A stretch of DNA of 64,000 nt from Spirochaeta isovalerica (GTDB lineage: Bacteria; Spirochaetota; Spirochaetia; DSM-2461): contig NZ_JACHGJ010000001.1 in assembly GCF_014207565.1 (NCBI RefSeq), forward strand, positions 620,001-684,000. Reading direction: 5' to 3'. Below, piece by piece: positions 1-8,759 of this stretch. The translations under genes and the position numbers were made by a program. Under the pieces are notes generated by a model that had not been told where the DNA came from, made no database searches, and worked only from the letters and a program-made list of their open reading frames with translations. Position 1 is the stretch's first letter; the number at the start of each line of letters is the position of its first letter.

Positions 1-1734
1 ATTAATGCTGATTGTATCGAGAAGCGTAAAGAAATCGGTGAAAGACTGGGCGAGCTTACCGATGATACTGTCGATCGTTTCTTCGGGAAACTCGGGAAAC
101 CTTCTGGTCAGTTTTTCAACGGCTCGCCGTTTTGTCAGAGTCAGATTGAGGCTGAAGGTGGTCCGGGCGATAATGGCCAGCAGTTCTCCAGGGTCGCTCA
201 GATTGAGCATATCGCTGATTTCCTTTAACTGTCTGTAGATAAAAGTTCCCGATAGGTATTTTCCGGCTACCGGCTTATATATGACCGGCAGTTTAAAGTA
301 AAGAACCATTCGTTCCTTGATATTGTCATTAAGGCTGCAGGAAACATAATTCCCTTCAACTATTTCATTTTTATTTAAGGGCTTCGTCCTGTACGAGAAA
401 TTCTCCTTTCTCTTATCCTCAAGCTGCCTGAATATGGTAATGATCTCCGTAATGGAATTATCCTCACTGTAAAAAACGACATCTTCAATTCCATAAATTA
501 TTTTCAGGATTCTGACCGATTCGTATAGAACGGCATTGATATTCTCTCCCATTCTGAGTCCGCTGATTCTCGACTGGTCATAAAAACTCTTCCACCTGAG
601 GGCATCCTGGGTCTTTTCCCTCTGTAAGATGGGAATGATGACATCGATCAGTTTTCCCGCCGATTCTATAAACATTTTTATATAGTGATGGCTTAATCTG
701 TTTATGCGGGGATCCACATTGTGATAGCTCCGGCTTTTCAGGTAAATGGATAAATAAATCGTTTCCATCTTTTCCCGGTTCGTTCCAATATCTATGTCCC
801 GTTGCAGAAACTCTCTGTTACTGTCGGTTATTTCGCGATCGAGAGCGGTGCTGTCTTCGACGATGCTTGTTTCGGTTCCATCATAGTCAAAACGGTAAAT
901 GATTTTTCCATCGGAAAAACTGTAAAGGCCTTTTCCGCTATTGATGACGATAATACACTCTTCCAGATCGAAAGGATTCCACGAATGATAGAGAAAAGTT
1001 GAGAGAATATCAAAAAAGATTTTTCTCTTGTTGACCGCTTTCATCCAGACATCGGTATTGTAATTCTGAACTGCCGATGCGGCGAAAAAGTTCTGAAGCT
1101 GCTCCTGGAAAATCAGCAGGATCCTCAGACTGACAAGCTCAAGCAACTCAATAGCAGGCTCCCGGAAGAATTCGACGGAAAGTATGGTATGTCCGATCCT
1201 GAATTTATAATTTTTAATACCCTCTTTCTCTCCGATTACCGTTACACCCTGGTAAGTGAAAAGACTTTCCGCCATGGGATCAAGCCAACCGTTTTCATCG
1301 CGCTTCATTGAAATCCTGCGCCAGAGAACGCGGTTCAATTTTTCCAGGATCAATCGGTCTTCCTCAACGGAAAACCCCAGCCGGAAGCTTTCGGGATTAG
1401 CCATTCTCGTTTTGGGATTCACGTGGACTCTGTTGTCTTCAAGCCTGACAAAACCTTTCCGCTGAAGGATCCTGAAAATTTCCTTGGATCTGGCTCCGAA
1501 TGTATCATAGAAACGCTTTAGCTCAAAAAACTCTGAACATTGGGGAGGCTTTATGAGAGAAGGATCCCGGCTGTATCCGTTTGTCCTTTTGATTTCGATA
1601 TCGCCATCTCTTCTGTGGCGGAATGTATGTTCATATATTAATCTGATGGAAGGTATGGTTAAAGCGAGTGATTCAATTGTGTAGCTATTTGAGTTTGCCG
1701 GCTGGTACAATTCAATTTTTTCAGTTTTTCTCAT
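1..1734 (-). CDS. Unknown protein, 3-prime end outside window
   Basis: The frame read from an ATG at 1734 stays open for 578 codons to the left edge with no stop, so this is the 5-prime part of a larger gene. I do not recognise the family. The product is hydrophilic and rich in charged and aromatic residues. I see no signal peptide and no clear membrane segment. Arg/Lys-rich stretches near the N-terminus alternate with Glu/Ile-rich, probably helical stretches. The whole forward strand over this span is shadow. The gene is divergent from the pseudokinase gene at 1837, with about 100 bp between them. No strong ribosome-binding site lies before the ATG, so the exact start is uncertain. That the gene is real rests on the long uninterrupted frame; any function is unknown. 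Confidence 0.75.
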   Translation of the reverse strand, partial: MRKTEKIELYQPANSNSYTIESLALTIPSIRLIYEHTFRHRRDGDIEIKRTNGYSRDPSLIKPPQCSEFFELKRFYDTFGARSKEIFRILQRKGFVRLEDNRVHVNPKTRMANPESFRLGFSVEEDRLILEKLNRVLWRRISMKRDENGWLDPMAESLFTYQGVTVIGEKEGIKNYKFRIGHTILSVEFFREPAIELLELVSLRILLIFQEQLQNFFAASAVQNYNTDVWMKAVNKRKIFFDILSTFLYHSWNPFDLEECIIVINSGKGLYSFSDGKIIYRFDYDGTETSIVEDSTALDREITDSNREFLQRDIDIGTNREKMETIYLSIYLKSRSYHNVDPRINRLSHHYIKMFIESAGKLIDVIIPILQREKTQDALRWKSFYDQSRISGLRMGENINAVLYESVRILKIIYGIEDVVFYSEDNSITEIITIFRQLEDKRKENFSYRTKPLNKNEIVEGNYVSCSLNDNIKERMVLYFKLPVIYKPVAGKYLSGTFIYRQLKEISDMLNLSDPGELLAIIARTTFSLNLTLTKRRAVEKLTRRFPEFPEETIDSIIGKLAQSFTDFFTLLDTISIN

Positions 1735-1836
1735 ACACGGAACAATCCACTGGTGTCCTTTTTAATAATTATCATATAATAGAGCCATTAAATGTATAAT
1801 TTTTTCATTTCAATAATAAAATAATCGGAGAATCGA
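1735..1836. promoter_or_regulatory. Divergent AT-rich intergenic promoter region
   Basis: AT-rich 102-bp gap between two divergent genes. Two TATAAT hexamers read on the plus strand (1775-1780 and 1795-1800) are plausible -10 elements for the rightward gene, but neither has a good -35 partner. A CGGAG ribosome-binding site precedes the ATG at 1837. I could not single out a promoter for the leftward gene. Confidence 0.4.
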
Positions 1837-3204
1837 ATGGACTTTACCATATCCAGTACTTCAGAGGGATCAGCCCTTATCGAAAGTTCCGGCAAGACCT
1901 ACCTGGCCGTTGATAGCGGTCTGAAGAACAGAGCTTTTGTCGGTGTGGATACAAGCCGGCTTCAGTCTCTGCCGGGGCTTATTGTAAGCGGCGGAGAGAT
2001 AAAAAACTGGAATCTTCAGGGTATAACGGAAATCGATGGCCATACTCTTTTCTACGGACCGGAGTTGTCGGGAAAAACACTGGCTGCCATTCATATGACT
2101 CCGGCCATCCTGGAAAAGCTGGCACAGGCCCTTTATATTGTTAAAGACCGCAATCTCCCCGTTCGGCAATTCAGTTTATCTTCGGTCTTTTTCTGCGATA
2201 ACGGAGACATACTTTTCTTCCCCCCGAGACTTATGGAGTTTCTCAACAATCACAGAGTCAGGCAAAACAGCATGAAAATGATCGTTCCCTGGAATAAACC
2301 CGGAATCGGTGGCGATGAAGCCAGAGCGTTTACCCTTGCCTCTCTGGCCTATATAATAGCAACTGGAAAAGAACCCTTTCCCGGAGAAAGCGAAGAAGAG
2401 ATTGAAAAATTCATTTCATCGGTTAATTATGCATCGCCTCTCATCTTCGAACCGCGTCTCTCAGAAGAATTTGTTTCTCTCATTGATTTGTCTTTCCGGG
2501 GAAAAGGATCTCTTGCCCTTTGGAGAAACCTTTTAAAGAAGTGGAATGATTCGGGTATTGTCGATGCATCATTATCAAATGAAGCTGTCAAAGATAGAGA
2601 ACTCCGGGAACGGAAACGGGAAGACGCCCGTGTTAGAAAGACGAAGGCCGGGTTTTTTCTGACGAAGAACAGATCGCGGCTTATCGCCGCAGGCATTGCT
2701 GTCCTGATAATCGGACTGGTCCTTCAGGCGCCAATCTCCAAGTTACTCGAAGCCCCGGTTACTGTCGGCATGACTCAGGAGGAAGTGGTCAATCTCTATT
2801 ACGATAGCTTCCGAACCCTTGACACGGAAGCACTTGAAGATACGATAACGGCAAAAGCGGGAAAGGGTGATATTAATGAAATCAGCACAATCTATGTCAC
2901 TTCCAGAGTCAGAACGTCTTATGAAGGCTCAACCGGACTGCTCGATCCCGAAGAATGGATAGCTGCGGGGATGGAACCGGTTCCGCCGGGAACGCAGGTC
3001 TGGGGTATATCGGGATTAAAAATAAAAACCCTGGGAAACAATACGTTTGAAGCCGAATATTCAAAATGGTCTCCTGCGGTAGTTGAAGATCCCGACAGCA
3101 GCAAACCTATGATGCCAATAGAGGAAAAAACCCGGGATATTCTGCATTTATCCATGGATAAAGACGTCTGGGTTATTGACCGGATTGAGCGTATAAAGAA
3201 ATAA
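1837..3204 (+). CDS. Membrane-anchored pseudokinase-like protein
   Basis: This 455-residue protein has a cytoplasmic N-terminal part of about 240 residues resembling a eukaryotic-type Ser/Thr kinase fold. The C-lobe segment reading DEARAFTLASLAYIIATGKEPF (in pieces around residues 165-186) looks like the helix that carries 'tG..PF' in kinases. The HRD catalytic loop and DFG metal site are absent where expected (near VRQFSLSSVFFCDNGDILFF), so it is probably catalytically dead. A basic stretch precedes one membrane helix at about residues 283-303. The remaining 150 residues would be outside and begin like an NTF2/SnoaL-type fold (MTQEEVVNLYYDSF). The topology suggests a signalling or scaffolding membrane protein. 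The kinase-fold assignment is inferred by eye and needs a profile search. Confidence 0.55.
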   Translation: MDFTISSTSEGSALIESSGKTYLAVDSGLKNRAFVGVDTSRLQSLPGLIVSGGEIKNWNLQGITEIDGHTLFYGPELSGKTLAAIHMTPAILEKLAQALYIVKDRNLPVRQFSLSSVFFCDNGDILFFPPRLMEFLNNHRVRQNSMKMIVPWNKPGIGGDEARAFTLASLAYIIATGKEPFPGESEEEIEKFISSVNYASPLIFEPRLSEEFVSLIDLSFRGKGSLALWRNLLKKWNDSGIVDASLSNEAVKDRELRERKREDARVRKTKAGFFLTKNRSRLIAAGIAVLIIGLVLQAPISKLLEAPVTVGMTQEEVVNLYYDSFRTLDTEALEDTITAKAGKGDINEISTIYVTSRVRTSYEGSTGLLDPEEWIAAGMEPVPPGTQVWGISGLKIKTLGNNTFEAEYSKWSPAVVEDPDSSKPMMPIEEKTRDILHLSMDKDVWVIDRIERIKK

Positions 3205-3241
3205 AAGAATAAAGATTCTCCTTAAAACATTTTTCTTTTTC

Positions 3242-3270
3242 TTGACTATTTAATTGCGAATCAGGACAAT
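3242..3270 (+). promoter_or_regulatory. Candidate promoter for glycosyltransferase operon
   Basis: TTGACT (3242-3247) and GACAAT (3265-3270) are separated by 17 bp, in the gap between the pseudokinase stop and the glycosyltransferase start. The AGGAG ribosome-binding site follows shortly before the ATG at 3303. The -10 match is imperfect. Confidence 0.4.
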
Positions 3271-3302
3271 TTTGCGACGAGAAAACAGGAGAACAGGATT
3301 TT

Positions 3303-4454
3303 ATGAAATTAGTTATAGTAATTGACACATGGTCAGAGGGAAACGGTGGAGTTATCGCCACGAAAAGACTTGTTGAGGAATTAATGATCCGGGGACATCA
3401 GGTGCGAGTCGTGACGACAGGCAGCCATGAAGGTGATTTTTATGAAATACCCGGGTTCGCACCGGCGCCGGTCAGAGAATCTCTGGAAAACATGGGGATG
3501 TTATTCGGAATAGGAAAAAAGAAAATCCTGGAAGAGGCCTATAAGAACGCCGATCTTGTACAGATTCAGTTTCCTTTTTTTATGTCCAGAAATGCAGTCA
3601 AAGTAGCCAGGAAAATGGGTATCCCCGTATTGGGCGCGGCTCATGTGCAACCTCAGAATATCATTTCAGCCATGGGTAAGGAAAGCAAATTGATGGAGTT
3701 CATGTTTTACACTCTATTCAACTACTGCTTATATGACCAGGTTGACACTCTTCACTGCCCATCGCAGTTTGCAGCTGATCTTTTCAGTGCCCACGGAAGC
3801 AAAGCCGATATGAAGATCATATCCAATGGCATCCCCGATGCTTACATACCGGAAGAATACGATAGACCGGATTGGTTCGGAGATAAATTCGTGATTCTCA
3901 ACATAGGACGTCATGCCATGGAGAAAAGGCAGGAACTGCTTATTGACGGAGTTCTCAAGTCCAAATACAAAGACAATATACAGCTCCTTCTATGCGGTAA
4001 AGGTGAAGATTCGGACAAATTGAGAGAACGGGGAAAGGAACTGCCCGTCGAACCTCTGATCCGCTATGTCTCCATGGAGGAGAAATTGCACTACCTCAAT
4101 ACGGCGGATCTGTATATGCACGCATCGGTTGTCGAACTTGAAAGTCTCTCTTGCCTGGAAGCAATCGGTTGCGGTCTGCCCTGCCTGATCGGGAATTCTC
4201 CCTACAGTGCGGCGCCTCAGTTCGCCCTGGATGATAATTTCATTTTTGAAATGGATGATGCTGACAGCCTTGCCCGGAGAATTGACTATCTGTACGAAAA
4301 CAGGGAAAGTCTGAAGAACAGAAAAAAAGATGTTTTGCAAATGGCCGAAAATTTCCGTTTTAAGAAATGTGTGGACCAAATGGAAGACCTCTACACAGAG
4401 ATTTTAGGATCTCCGGTCAATATCAAAGATAAAGATGCAGAAATACTTGTTTAG
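3303..4454 (+). CDS. GT4-family glycosyltransferase
   Basis: A 383-residue protein of GT-B fold, the usual length for GT4 enzymes. The N-terminus MKLVIVIDTWSEGNGGVIATKR is typical of this group: a glycine-rich loop after the first strand of the acceptor domain. The C-terminal nucleotide-sugar domain holds ILNIGRHAMEKRQELLIDGV and LYMHASVVELESLSCLEAIGCGLP. The latter corresponds to the conserved E-x7-E donor-binding motif. It resembles spirochaete and firmicute diacylglycerol glucosyl- or galactosyltransferases, so glycolipid synthesis at the inner face of the membrane is likely. The neighbouring acyltransferase and RND exporter support a lipid role. The sugar and acceptor cannot be read from sequence. 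The start has an AGGAG site upstream. Confidence 0.8.
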   Translation: MKLVIVIDTWSEGNGGVIATKRLVEELMIRGHQVRVVTTGSHEGDFYEIPGFAPAPVRESLENMGMLFGIGKKKILEEAYKNADLVQIQFPFFMSRNAVKVARKMGIPVLGAAHVQPQNIISAMGKESKLMEFMFYTLFNYCLYDQVDTLHCPSQFAADLFSAHGSKADMKIISNGIPDAYIPEEYDRPDWFGDKFVILNIGRHAMEKRQELLIDGVLKSKYKDNIQLLLCGKGEDSDKLRERGKELPVEPLIRYVSMEEKLHYLNTADLYMHASVVELESLSCLEAIGCGLPCLIGNSPYSAAPQFALDDNFIFEMDDADSLARRIDYLYENRESLKNRKKDVLQMAENFRFKKCVDQMEDLYTEILGSPVNIKDKDAEILV

Positions 4455-4463
4455 GAGTTCTTG

Positions 4464-5237
4464 ATGGAAGAAACAATCAGGCCTGAAATTCCGGAAGAAA
4501 AAATCTTCGAAGTGAAAAACAACACCAAGAAGATTGATTTTTCCCGTCCCTATAGATTTATCTATTTCGACTGGTGGTTTCATCTGCTGACCATGCCTTT
4601 TTTTCTGCTCTGTTATACGGCGGCCTTTTTAGCGACTTTCTATTTCGGCTTCCGTGTACGCAACAGAAAGAATCTCCGGATATTGAAAAAAAGAGGATGT
4701 ATAACCGTTTCGAACCACTGTCATTATTTCGATACGGTTTTTGCCAATTTTGTTGTTTTTCCGCGAAGACTTTACGTCACTGTCGTACAGAGAAACTACG
4801 AAGTTCCCATAGTCAGAAGAATCCTCCGTTTTCTCAAAGCCTTCCCGATTCCGGGAGGTCCTGTTGGTTTTAAAATGATTACGGAGCCTATCGGAGAAGC
4901 CCTCAGACGGGGGTATCATGTCCATTTCCTCCCGGAAGGAGAACTTGTCCACCTCAGCCAGACCATTCATCGTTTCAGACCGGGGGCTTTTTTTCAATCC
5001 TATCTTCATCAGGCACCTGTACTGCCTATGGTGTATGTCATGAAAAGAAGAAAGCTTTTCGGAAAAGAACTCCCCCCCAACTGGGTTAAGATGGAAATGG
5101 TCGTCGGTGAGCCGATCTATCCGCCGCCGCTGAGCCCTGAAGGATCTTTTCCCAGAGAAGCTCTGAAAGAAATGTCGGAAAAAGCTGCTTCATGGATGGA
5201 AAAAACCATATCCGATTTTCAAGGAACAGAGAACTAA
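4464..5237 (+). CDS. PlsC-type 1-acyl-glycerol-phosphate acyltransferase family protein
   Basis: A 257-residue membrane-associated acyltransferase. The signature NHxxxxD motif is present (NHCHYFDT, about residue 84). A second block, FLPEGELVH, matches the 'FPEG' substrate-binding block, and PVLPMVYV follows as in the PlsC family. A hydrophobic stretch near residues 35-60 should anchor it to the membrane. The ATG at 4464 is chosen because AGGAG lies 7 bp before it at 4453-4457; the TTG at 4461 is less likely. It sits 9 bp after the glycosyltransferase and abuts the exporter gene, so the three are almost certainly one operon for a membrane lipid or glycolipid. The acyl acceptor may differ from lysophosphatidic acid. 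Confidence 0.75.
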   Translation: MEETIRPEIPEEKIFEVKNNTKKIDFSRPYRFIYFDWWFHLLTMPFFLLCYTAAFLATFYFGFRVRNRKNLRILKKRGCITVSNHCHYFDTVFANFVVFPRRLYVTVVQRNYEVPIVRRILRFLKAFPIPGGPVGFKMITEPIGEALRRGYHVHFLPEGELVHLSQTIHRFRPGAFFQSYLHQAPVLPMVYVMKRRKLFGKELPPNWVKMEMVVGEPIYPPPLSPEGSFPREALKEMSEKAASWMEKTISDFQGTEN

Positions 5238-7529
5238 GTGAAAATAAACAACTCTCCCATTACGGATTTCCTCCAATTTGCCCTGAAACAGAAACTGGCA
5301 GCTGTCCTTATACTATCTGTTCTTTTAGTCTTTGCTCTTTCCCGTATTGGCGGACTGAACATCTCGGTTAATATGGAAGATTTTTTTGTATCTTCCGATC
5401 CCGTTTTAAAAAATAATGAAGAATTCGAAAAACTCTTTAAAAACAGCGATTTTATCGGTGTTCTGGTTGAGAGCAGTGATGTCTTCGACCGGGAGACCCT
5501 TGAGTTGATCCACAGAGTCGGTTCTATTCTCAGGAATGAGGTACCACTAGCCGGATCTTTAATCTCTCTGACAGAACTGGAAAACTTCCCTTTAGGAGGC
5601 AATACCCTCCGTTTTGAAGGGGATTCACTGCTCTCGACAGATTCAGAAATACGTGAGATACGGGAATTGTACAATACCATTCCCTCTATCGGGGGAACAC
5701 TGTTCTCACAGAACGGAAAAGAAGCCTGGATAATACTCCAGCTCTTACCCTATACGGATGAATGGGATCAGTTTTCTATCGGAGAGGAAGCCTATAGGAT
5801 TCTCTCCGGCATAAATTCCGGCAATATCAGGCTGACCGGCACCGGAGTTCCCATTTACGCCTACAGGAAGCAAACGGAGATGATGTACGATCTTATGAAA
5901 GTGCTCATTATGGGAACTCTGGTCGCACTTTTGCTTTCCACATTGATCATCCGTTCCTTCCGCGGTGTAGCCGGTGCCATACTGATAATAATCATTTCCG
6001 TTCTCATTGTTTTTGGATTTCAGGGCCTCAGGCATACGACCATAGACAGTGCATTCATATCCGTTCCAATATTGCTCACCATGGGTGTTTCCATTGGATA
6101 TACCGTCCATATAACCCGCTTCTTCAGACTCTATTATCGCAAAACGGGAAAACGACATGATGCCGTGCTCTATGCCGTTCAGGAAAGTGGAAGACCGATA
6201 CTCTTTACAGCCTTTACTACAATTGCTGCCCTTTTATCCTTTACATTTGTTGAAATAAGACCGATTCAATGGGTCGGTTTGACTTCAGCTCTTTCTATCG
6301 CTGCGGTATGTATTCTGACACTAATCTACTATCCTCTGCTTCTCTCCCTGGGGAAAGATAGGGAGCTGTCAGACGAAAAAGATTCTGCTGCCCGATTTGA
6401 AAAAGCAATGGAGAGAACATCGAGGTTTGCTGAGAAACACACTGTTCCCATTATAATCTTTTTCATCACATCCGTTATTATCAGTCTGTTCGGACTGATG
6501 AGACTGGAAGTGGATTTCAACGGGATAAAGATGATGGGTGACCGTTTGAATCACATGAAAGATCACATTCACATCATTCAGTCCGATATCGCATCAGGCG
6601 AGACTCTGGAAGTCATCATCCAGTTGGGAAAAGATCAGTTCAAAACCCGGGAAAACCTGTTGAAGCTGGAAAGCCTTGAACTGAAGCTTCAGGAGTCTCC
6701 GCTTGTCAAAGAGACCCATTCCCTGGCAGAAGCGATAAAAGAGTTTAACTATCTCAGATATAACAGAAATCAGGATCAGTATATAGTACCGGAAAAAGAT
6801 TCACTGATACGCGGCCTGCTGCTTTATTACCAGAGAGTGGCACCGGAATCAATCAGTCCCTGGATTGATAATGATTATGGAACAGCACGTATTTTTGTCC
6901 AATTGAATGATTTCTCTTCACTTGAAATTGAAAAACTTCTATCCAGTACAGAAGAACTTGTTAAAGAAAGCTTTACGGAAGATGCGAGATTTTATATGAG
7001 CGGATCTTCTTATCAGATGGCTATTATGAACCAGTACATTACACGAGGTCTTGTTAAGTCAGTTTTAACAGCATCGGCGTTAATAGCGCTTCTTCTCATT
7101 ATTCTTTTCCGGAGCTTTAAAATCGGGATAATAGCCATGATCCCCAATATTTACCCGCTTCTCATCTGCGGAGCCATAATGGGATATGGAGGCATTCCCA
7201 TGGAATTTGTTACCATGACCATAGCGCCAATGATTATGGGTCTCGCTGTTGATGATACAATACATTTCATTTCCCATATCCGCAAAGATCTGAAGATAAC
7301 CGGCAATCCGCAGATGAGCATAGATTTCACTTTCAGAACTGTCGGAACAGCCATTACAGAAACAACTGTCATACTCTGTCTGACTTTTCTGGTGTTTCTG
7401 GCTTCTGATGTAAACAGCATACGCAACATGGGAATTCTTTCAGCTTCAGGAATGGCCGCCGCATATCTGGCCGATATTTTCATTACACCATTGCTGATAA
7501 AATATTTCTACAGAAAGAAAATTAAGTAA
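5238..7529 (+). CDS. RND/MMPL-family exporter
   Basis: A 763-residue inner-membrane protein with the duplicated RND layout: one N-terminal helix, a large periplasmic loop, five to six helices (about 215-370), a second helix and loop, then a final helix cluster (about 600-760). The motif GLAVDDTIHFISH near residue 670 carries the conserved Asp-Asp pair thought to relay protons in this superfamily, and MGVSIGYTVH occupies the equivalent place in the first half. It belongs with the MMPL/HpnN-like lipid exporters, not the tripartite drug pumps; no membrane-fusion or outer-membrane partner is adjacent. The start is GTG at 5238, immediately after the acyltransferase stop. The likely role is moving the lipid made by the two upstream enzymes. 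Confidence 0.8.
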   Translation: MKINNSPITDFLQFALKQKLAAVLILSVLLVFALSRIGGLNISVNMEDFFVSSDPVLKNNEEFEKLFKNSDFIGVLVESSDVFDRETLELIHRVGSILRNEVPLAGSLISLTELENFPLGGNTLRFEGDSLLSTDSEIREIRELYNTIPSIGGTLFSQNGKEAWIILQLLPYTDEWDQFSIGEEAYRILSGINSGNIRLTGTGVPIYAYRKQTEMMYDLMKVLIMGTLVALLLSTLIIRSFRGVAGAILIIIISVLIVFGFQGLRHTTIDSAFISVPILLTMGVSIGYTVHITRFFRLYYRKTGKRHDAVLYAVQESGRPILFTAFTTIAALLSFTFVEIRPIQWVGLTSALSIAAVCILTLIYYPLLLSLGKDRELSDEKDSAARFEKAMERTSRFAEKHTVPIIIFFITSVIISLFGLMRLEVDFNGIKMMGDRLNHMKDHIHIIQSDIASGETLEVIIQLGKDQFKTRENLLKLESLELKLQESPLVKETHSLAEAIKEFNYLRYNRNQDQYIVPEKDSLIRGLLLYYQRVAPESISPWIDNDYGTARIFVQLNDFSSLEIEKLLSSTEELVKESFTEDARFYMSGSSYQMAIMNQYITRGLVKSVLTASALIALLLIILFRSFKIGIIAMIPNIYPLLICGAIMGYGGIPMEFVTMTIAPMIMGLAVDDTIHFISHIRKDLKITGNPQMSIDFTFRTVGTAITETTVILCLTFLVFLASDVNSIRNMGILSASGMAAAYLADIFITPLLIKYFYRKKIK

Positions 7530-7568
7530 CTATATTTCTCCATATACAAGAATTATCATAGATAAAAT

Positions 7569-7613
7569 AAAAATATTTACTGCATTGTAATTTATTTTAC
7601 TGTAAATATTTTT
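7569..7613. terminator. AT-rich inverted repeat between convergent genes
   Basis: Perfect 12-bp arms (7569-7580 and 7602-7613) separated by 21 bp. The stem is almost all A and T, and ends in runs of A on one side and T on the other, so it could act in both directions. It overlaps the stop codon of the tetR gene. Confidence 0.5.
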
Positions 7614-8181
7614 ACTGCTCCGCCGGGTTCATCCCCATAAGAAGGCCTTTTAATGCCTTATTGAATCGAAACTCCTGATCCGGCATATCTTTCAGACTGT
7701 TAAGGATGTTAACGAATATCCTGAAAAACAGAACTGCAATCTGGTTTTTTCTTTCACTGAGACCTTCCGGCCAATCGGCAATCCTGCTGAATACTTTCAT
7801 ATATTCTCTAAGGTATTTGCCATGAAGATCTTTTAAATCCTGAAAATCTTCAAAGTCAATGGCATAAAGAAGATTGAGGCTCTGGCCATGCTTTTTCCAG
7901 AGATAAAAAAACAGATTTATAACTTCATCAAGAGAGACCCGGTCCCATCTGTTTAGTTCCTCCAGGTAATGCAAGCCATCGGTGAGGATAGGGGATGTAA
8001 CTTCGAGAACAAGCAATTCTTTACCTGGAAAATGATTGAAGAGCGTCCTTCTTGCAACATCCGCCTTATCGGCGATTTCATCCATTGACACATTGGCCGA
8101 TCTCTTTTCAAGAAATAAAGATACGGCAGCTTCATGAAGCAATGAATGGGTTCTCTCCCACTTGCCCGGTTTATTTTTCAT
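7612..8181 (-). CDS. TetR-family transcriptional regulator
   Basis: A 189-residue protein, normal for TetR regulators. The N-terminal DNA-binding domain is clear: a helix ending in ALFLEK-like residues, then VSMDEIADKADVARRTLFNHFPGKELLV (residues about 28-55), matching the TetR helix-turn-helix 'i..IA..aGvs..tlY.yF..Ke.L'. The C-terminal ligand-binding half is unrelated to families I can name. It is divergent from a small membrane-protein gene, and two palindromic sites lie in the shared gap. Regulation of that neighbour, and probably of itself, is therefore likely. The ligand is unknown. Confidence 0.9.
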   Translation of the reverse strand: MKNKPGKWERTHSLLHEAAVSLFLEKRSANVSMDEIADKADVARRTLFNHFPGKELLVLEVTSPILTDGLHYLEELNRWDRVSLDEVINLFFYLWKKHGQSLNLLYAIDFEDFQDLKDLHGKYLREYMKVFSRIADWPEGLSERKNQIAVLFFRIFVNILNSLKDMPDQEFRFNKALKGLLMGMNPAEQ

Positions 8182-8217
8182 AGGAGTGCCCCTTTAAACA
8201 AAACTGGTGAAATCATC

Positions 8218-8246
8218 TTGACATTATACTAGTACATATCCATAAT
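8218..8246 (+). promoter_or_regulatory. Sigma-70-type promoter of the small membrane-protein gene
   Basis: A consensus TTGACA at 8218-8223 and CATAAT at 8241-8246, spaced 17 bp. Transcription would begin near 8253, inside the first palindrome of the TetR operator. Confidence 0.75.
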
Positions 8247-8282
8247 TGCACTCAATAATGCATATGTGCACTCATGAGTGCA
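8247..8282. promoter_or_regulatory. Tandem TetR operator
   Basis: Two 16-bp sites with centres exactly 20 bp apart. The right site, 8267-8282, is a perfect palindrome, TGCACTCATGAGTGCA. The left, 8247-8262, is TGCACTCAATAATGCA, an imperfect copy with the same outer TGCA ends. They directly follow the -10 element, so a bound repressor would block the start of transcription. The regulator encoded next door is the obvious candidate; the pairing is inferred. Confidence 0.7.
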
Positions 8283-8295
8283 TTAAGGAGAAAAA

Positions 8296-8655
8296 ATGCT
8301 GATATCTGCTATAATTTTTATTTCTCTGGCTCTTGTTTTTTATACAGCTGGAGTATGGGGTGAAAAACTGACAGGGAGGCTTAAATGGGTCTTTCTGATA
8401 TTATTCTGGCTTGGCTTTATCATGGATTCAACCGGAACGGCATTGATGTCAGAAATGGCCGGAGCCAATCAATTCAATATTCACTCTCTTACCGGTGCAG
8501 CTGCTATAATTCTCATGCTTTTCCACGCCATCTGGGCAACCTATGTCCTTCTGAAAAAGCAGGAAAGACTTATTGTCAGTTTTCACAAATTCAGTTTAGT
8601 TGTCTGGTTCGTGTGGCTTATTCCCTACTTAAGCGGTCTTTTTATGAATATGTAG
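8296..8655 (+). CDS. Small four-helix membrane protein (TIGR03987/HsmA-like)
   Basis: A 119-residue integral membrane protein with about four helices. Conserved-looking features are FWLGFIMDSTGTALM, the LTGAAAIILMLFHAIWATYV helix containing His, and FHKFSLVVWFVWLIPYLSG. The pattern matches the small uncharacterised family TIGR03987 (recently called HsmA) as I remember it. The embedded His residues could bind metal or haem, but this is a guess. Transcription is from the consensus promoter and under the tandem palindromes just upstream, with AAGGAG before the ATG. Its expression is therefore probably induced by whatever ligand the TetR protein senses. Confidence 0.7.
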   Translation: MLISAIIFISLALVFYTAGVWGEKLTGRLKWVFLILFWLGFIMDSTGTALMSEMAGANQFNIHSLTGAAAIILMLFHAIWATYVLLKKQERLIVSFHKFSLVVWFVWLIPYLSGLFMNM

Positions 8656-8706
8656 ATTTTCTATTGACTCACATGGCTTAAAAGGTGTATTGAAAAATTA
8701 ATTCTT

Positions 8707-8743
8707 AGCAGACAACGGAACCTATATGCTAACAATGTCTGCT
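8707..8743 (+). other. Hairpin upstream of structured leader
   Basis: Perfect 8-bp inverted repeat AGCAGACA (8707-8714) and TGTCTGCT (8736-8743), with a 21-nt loop. It is not followed by a U-run, so it is not a simple terminator. It may be a 5-prime part of the structured leader at 8760-8860, or separate. Confidence 0.4.
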
Positions 8744-8759
8744 TATATCTTTAATTCTT

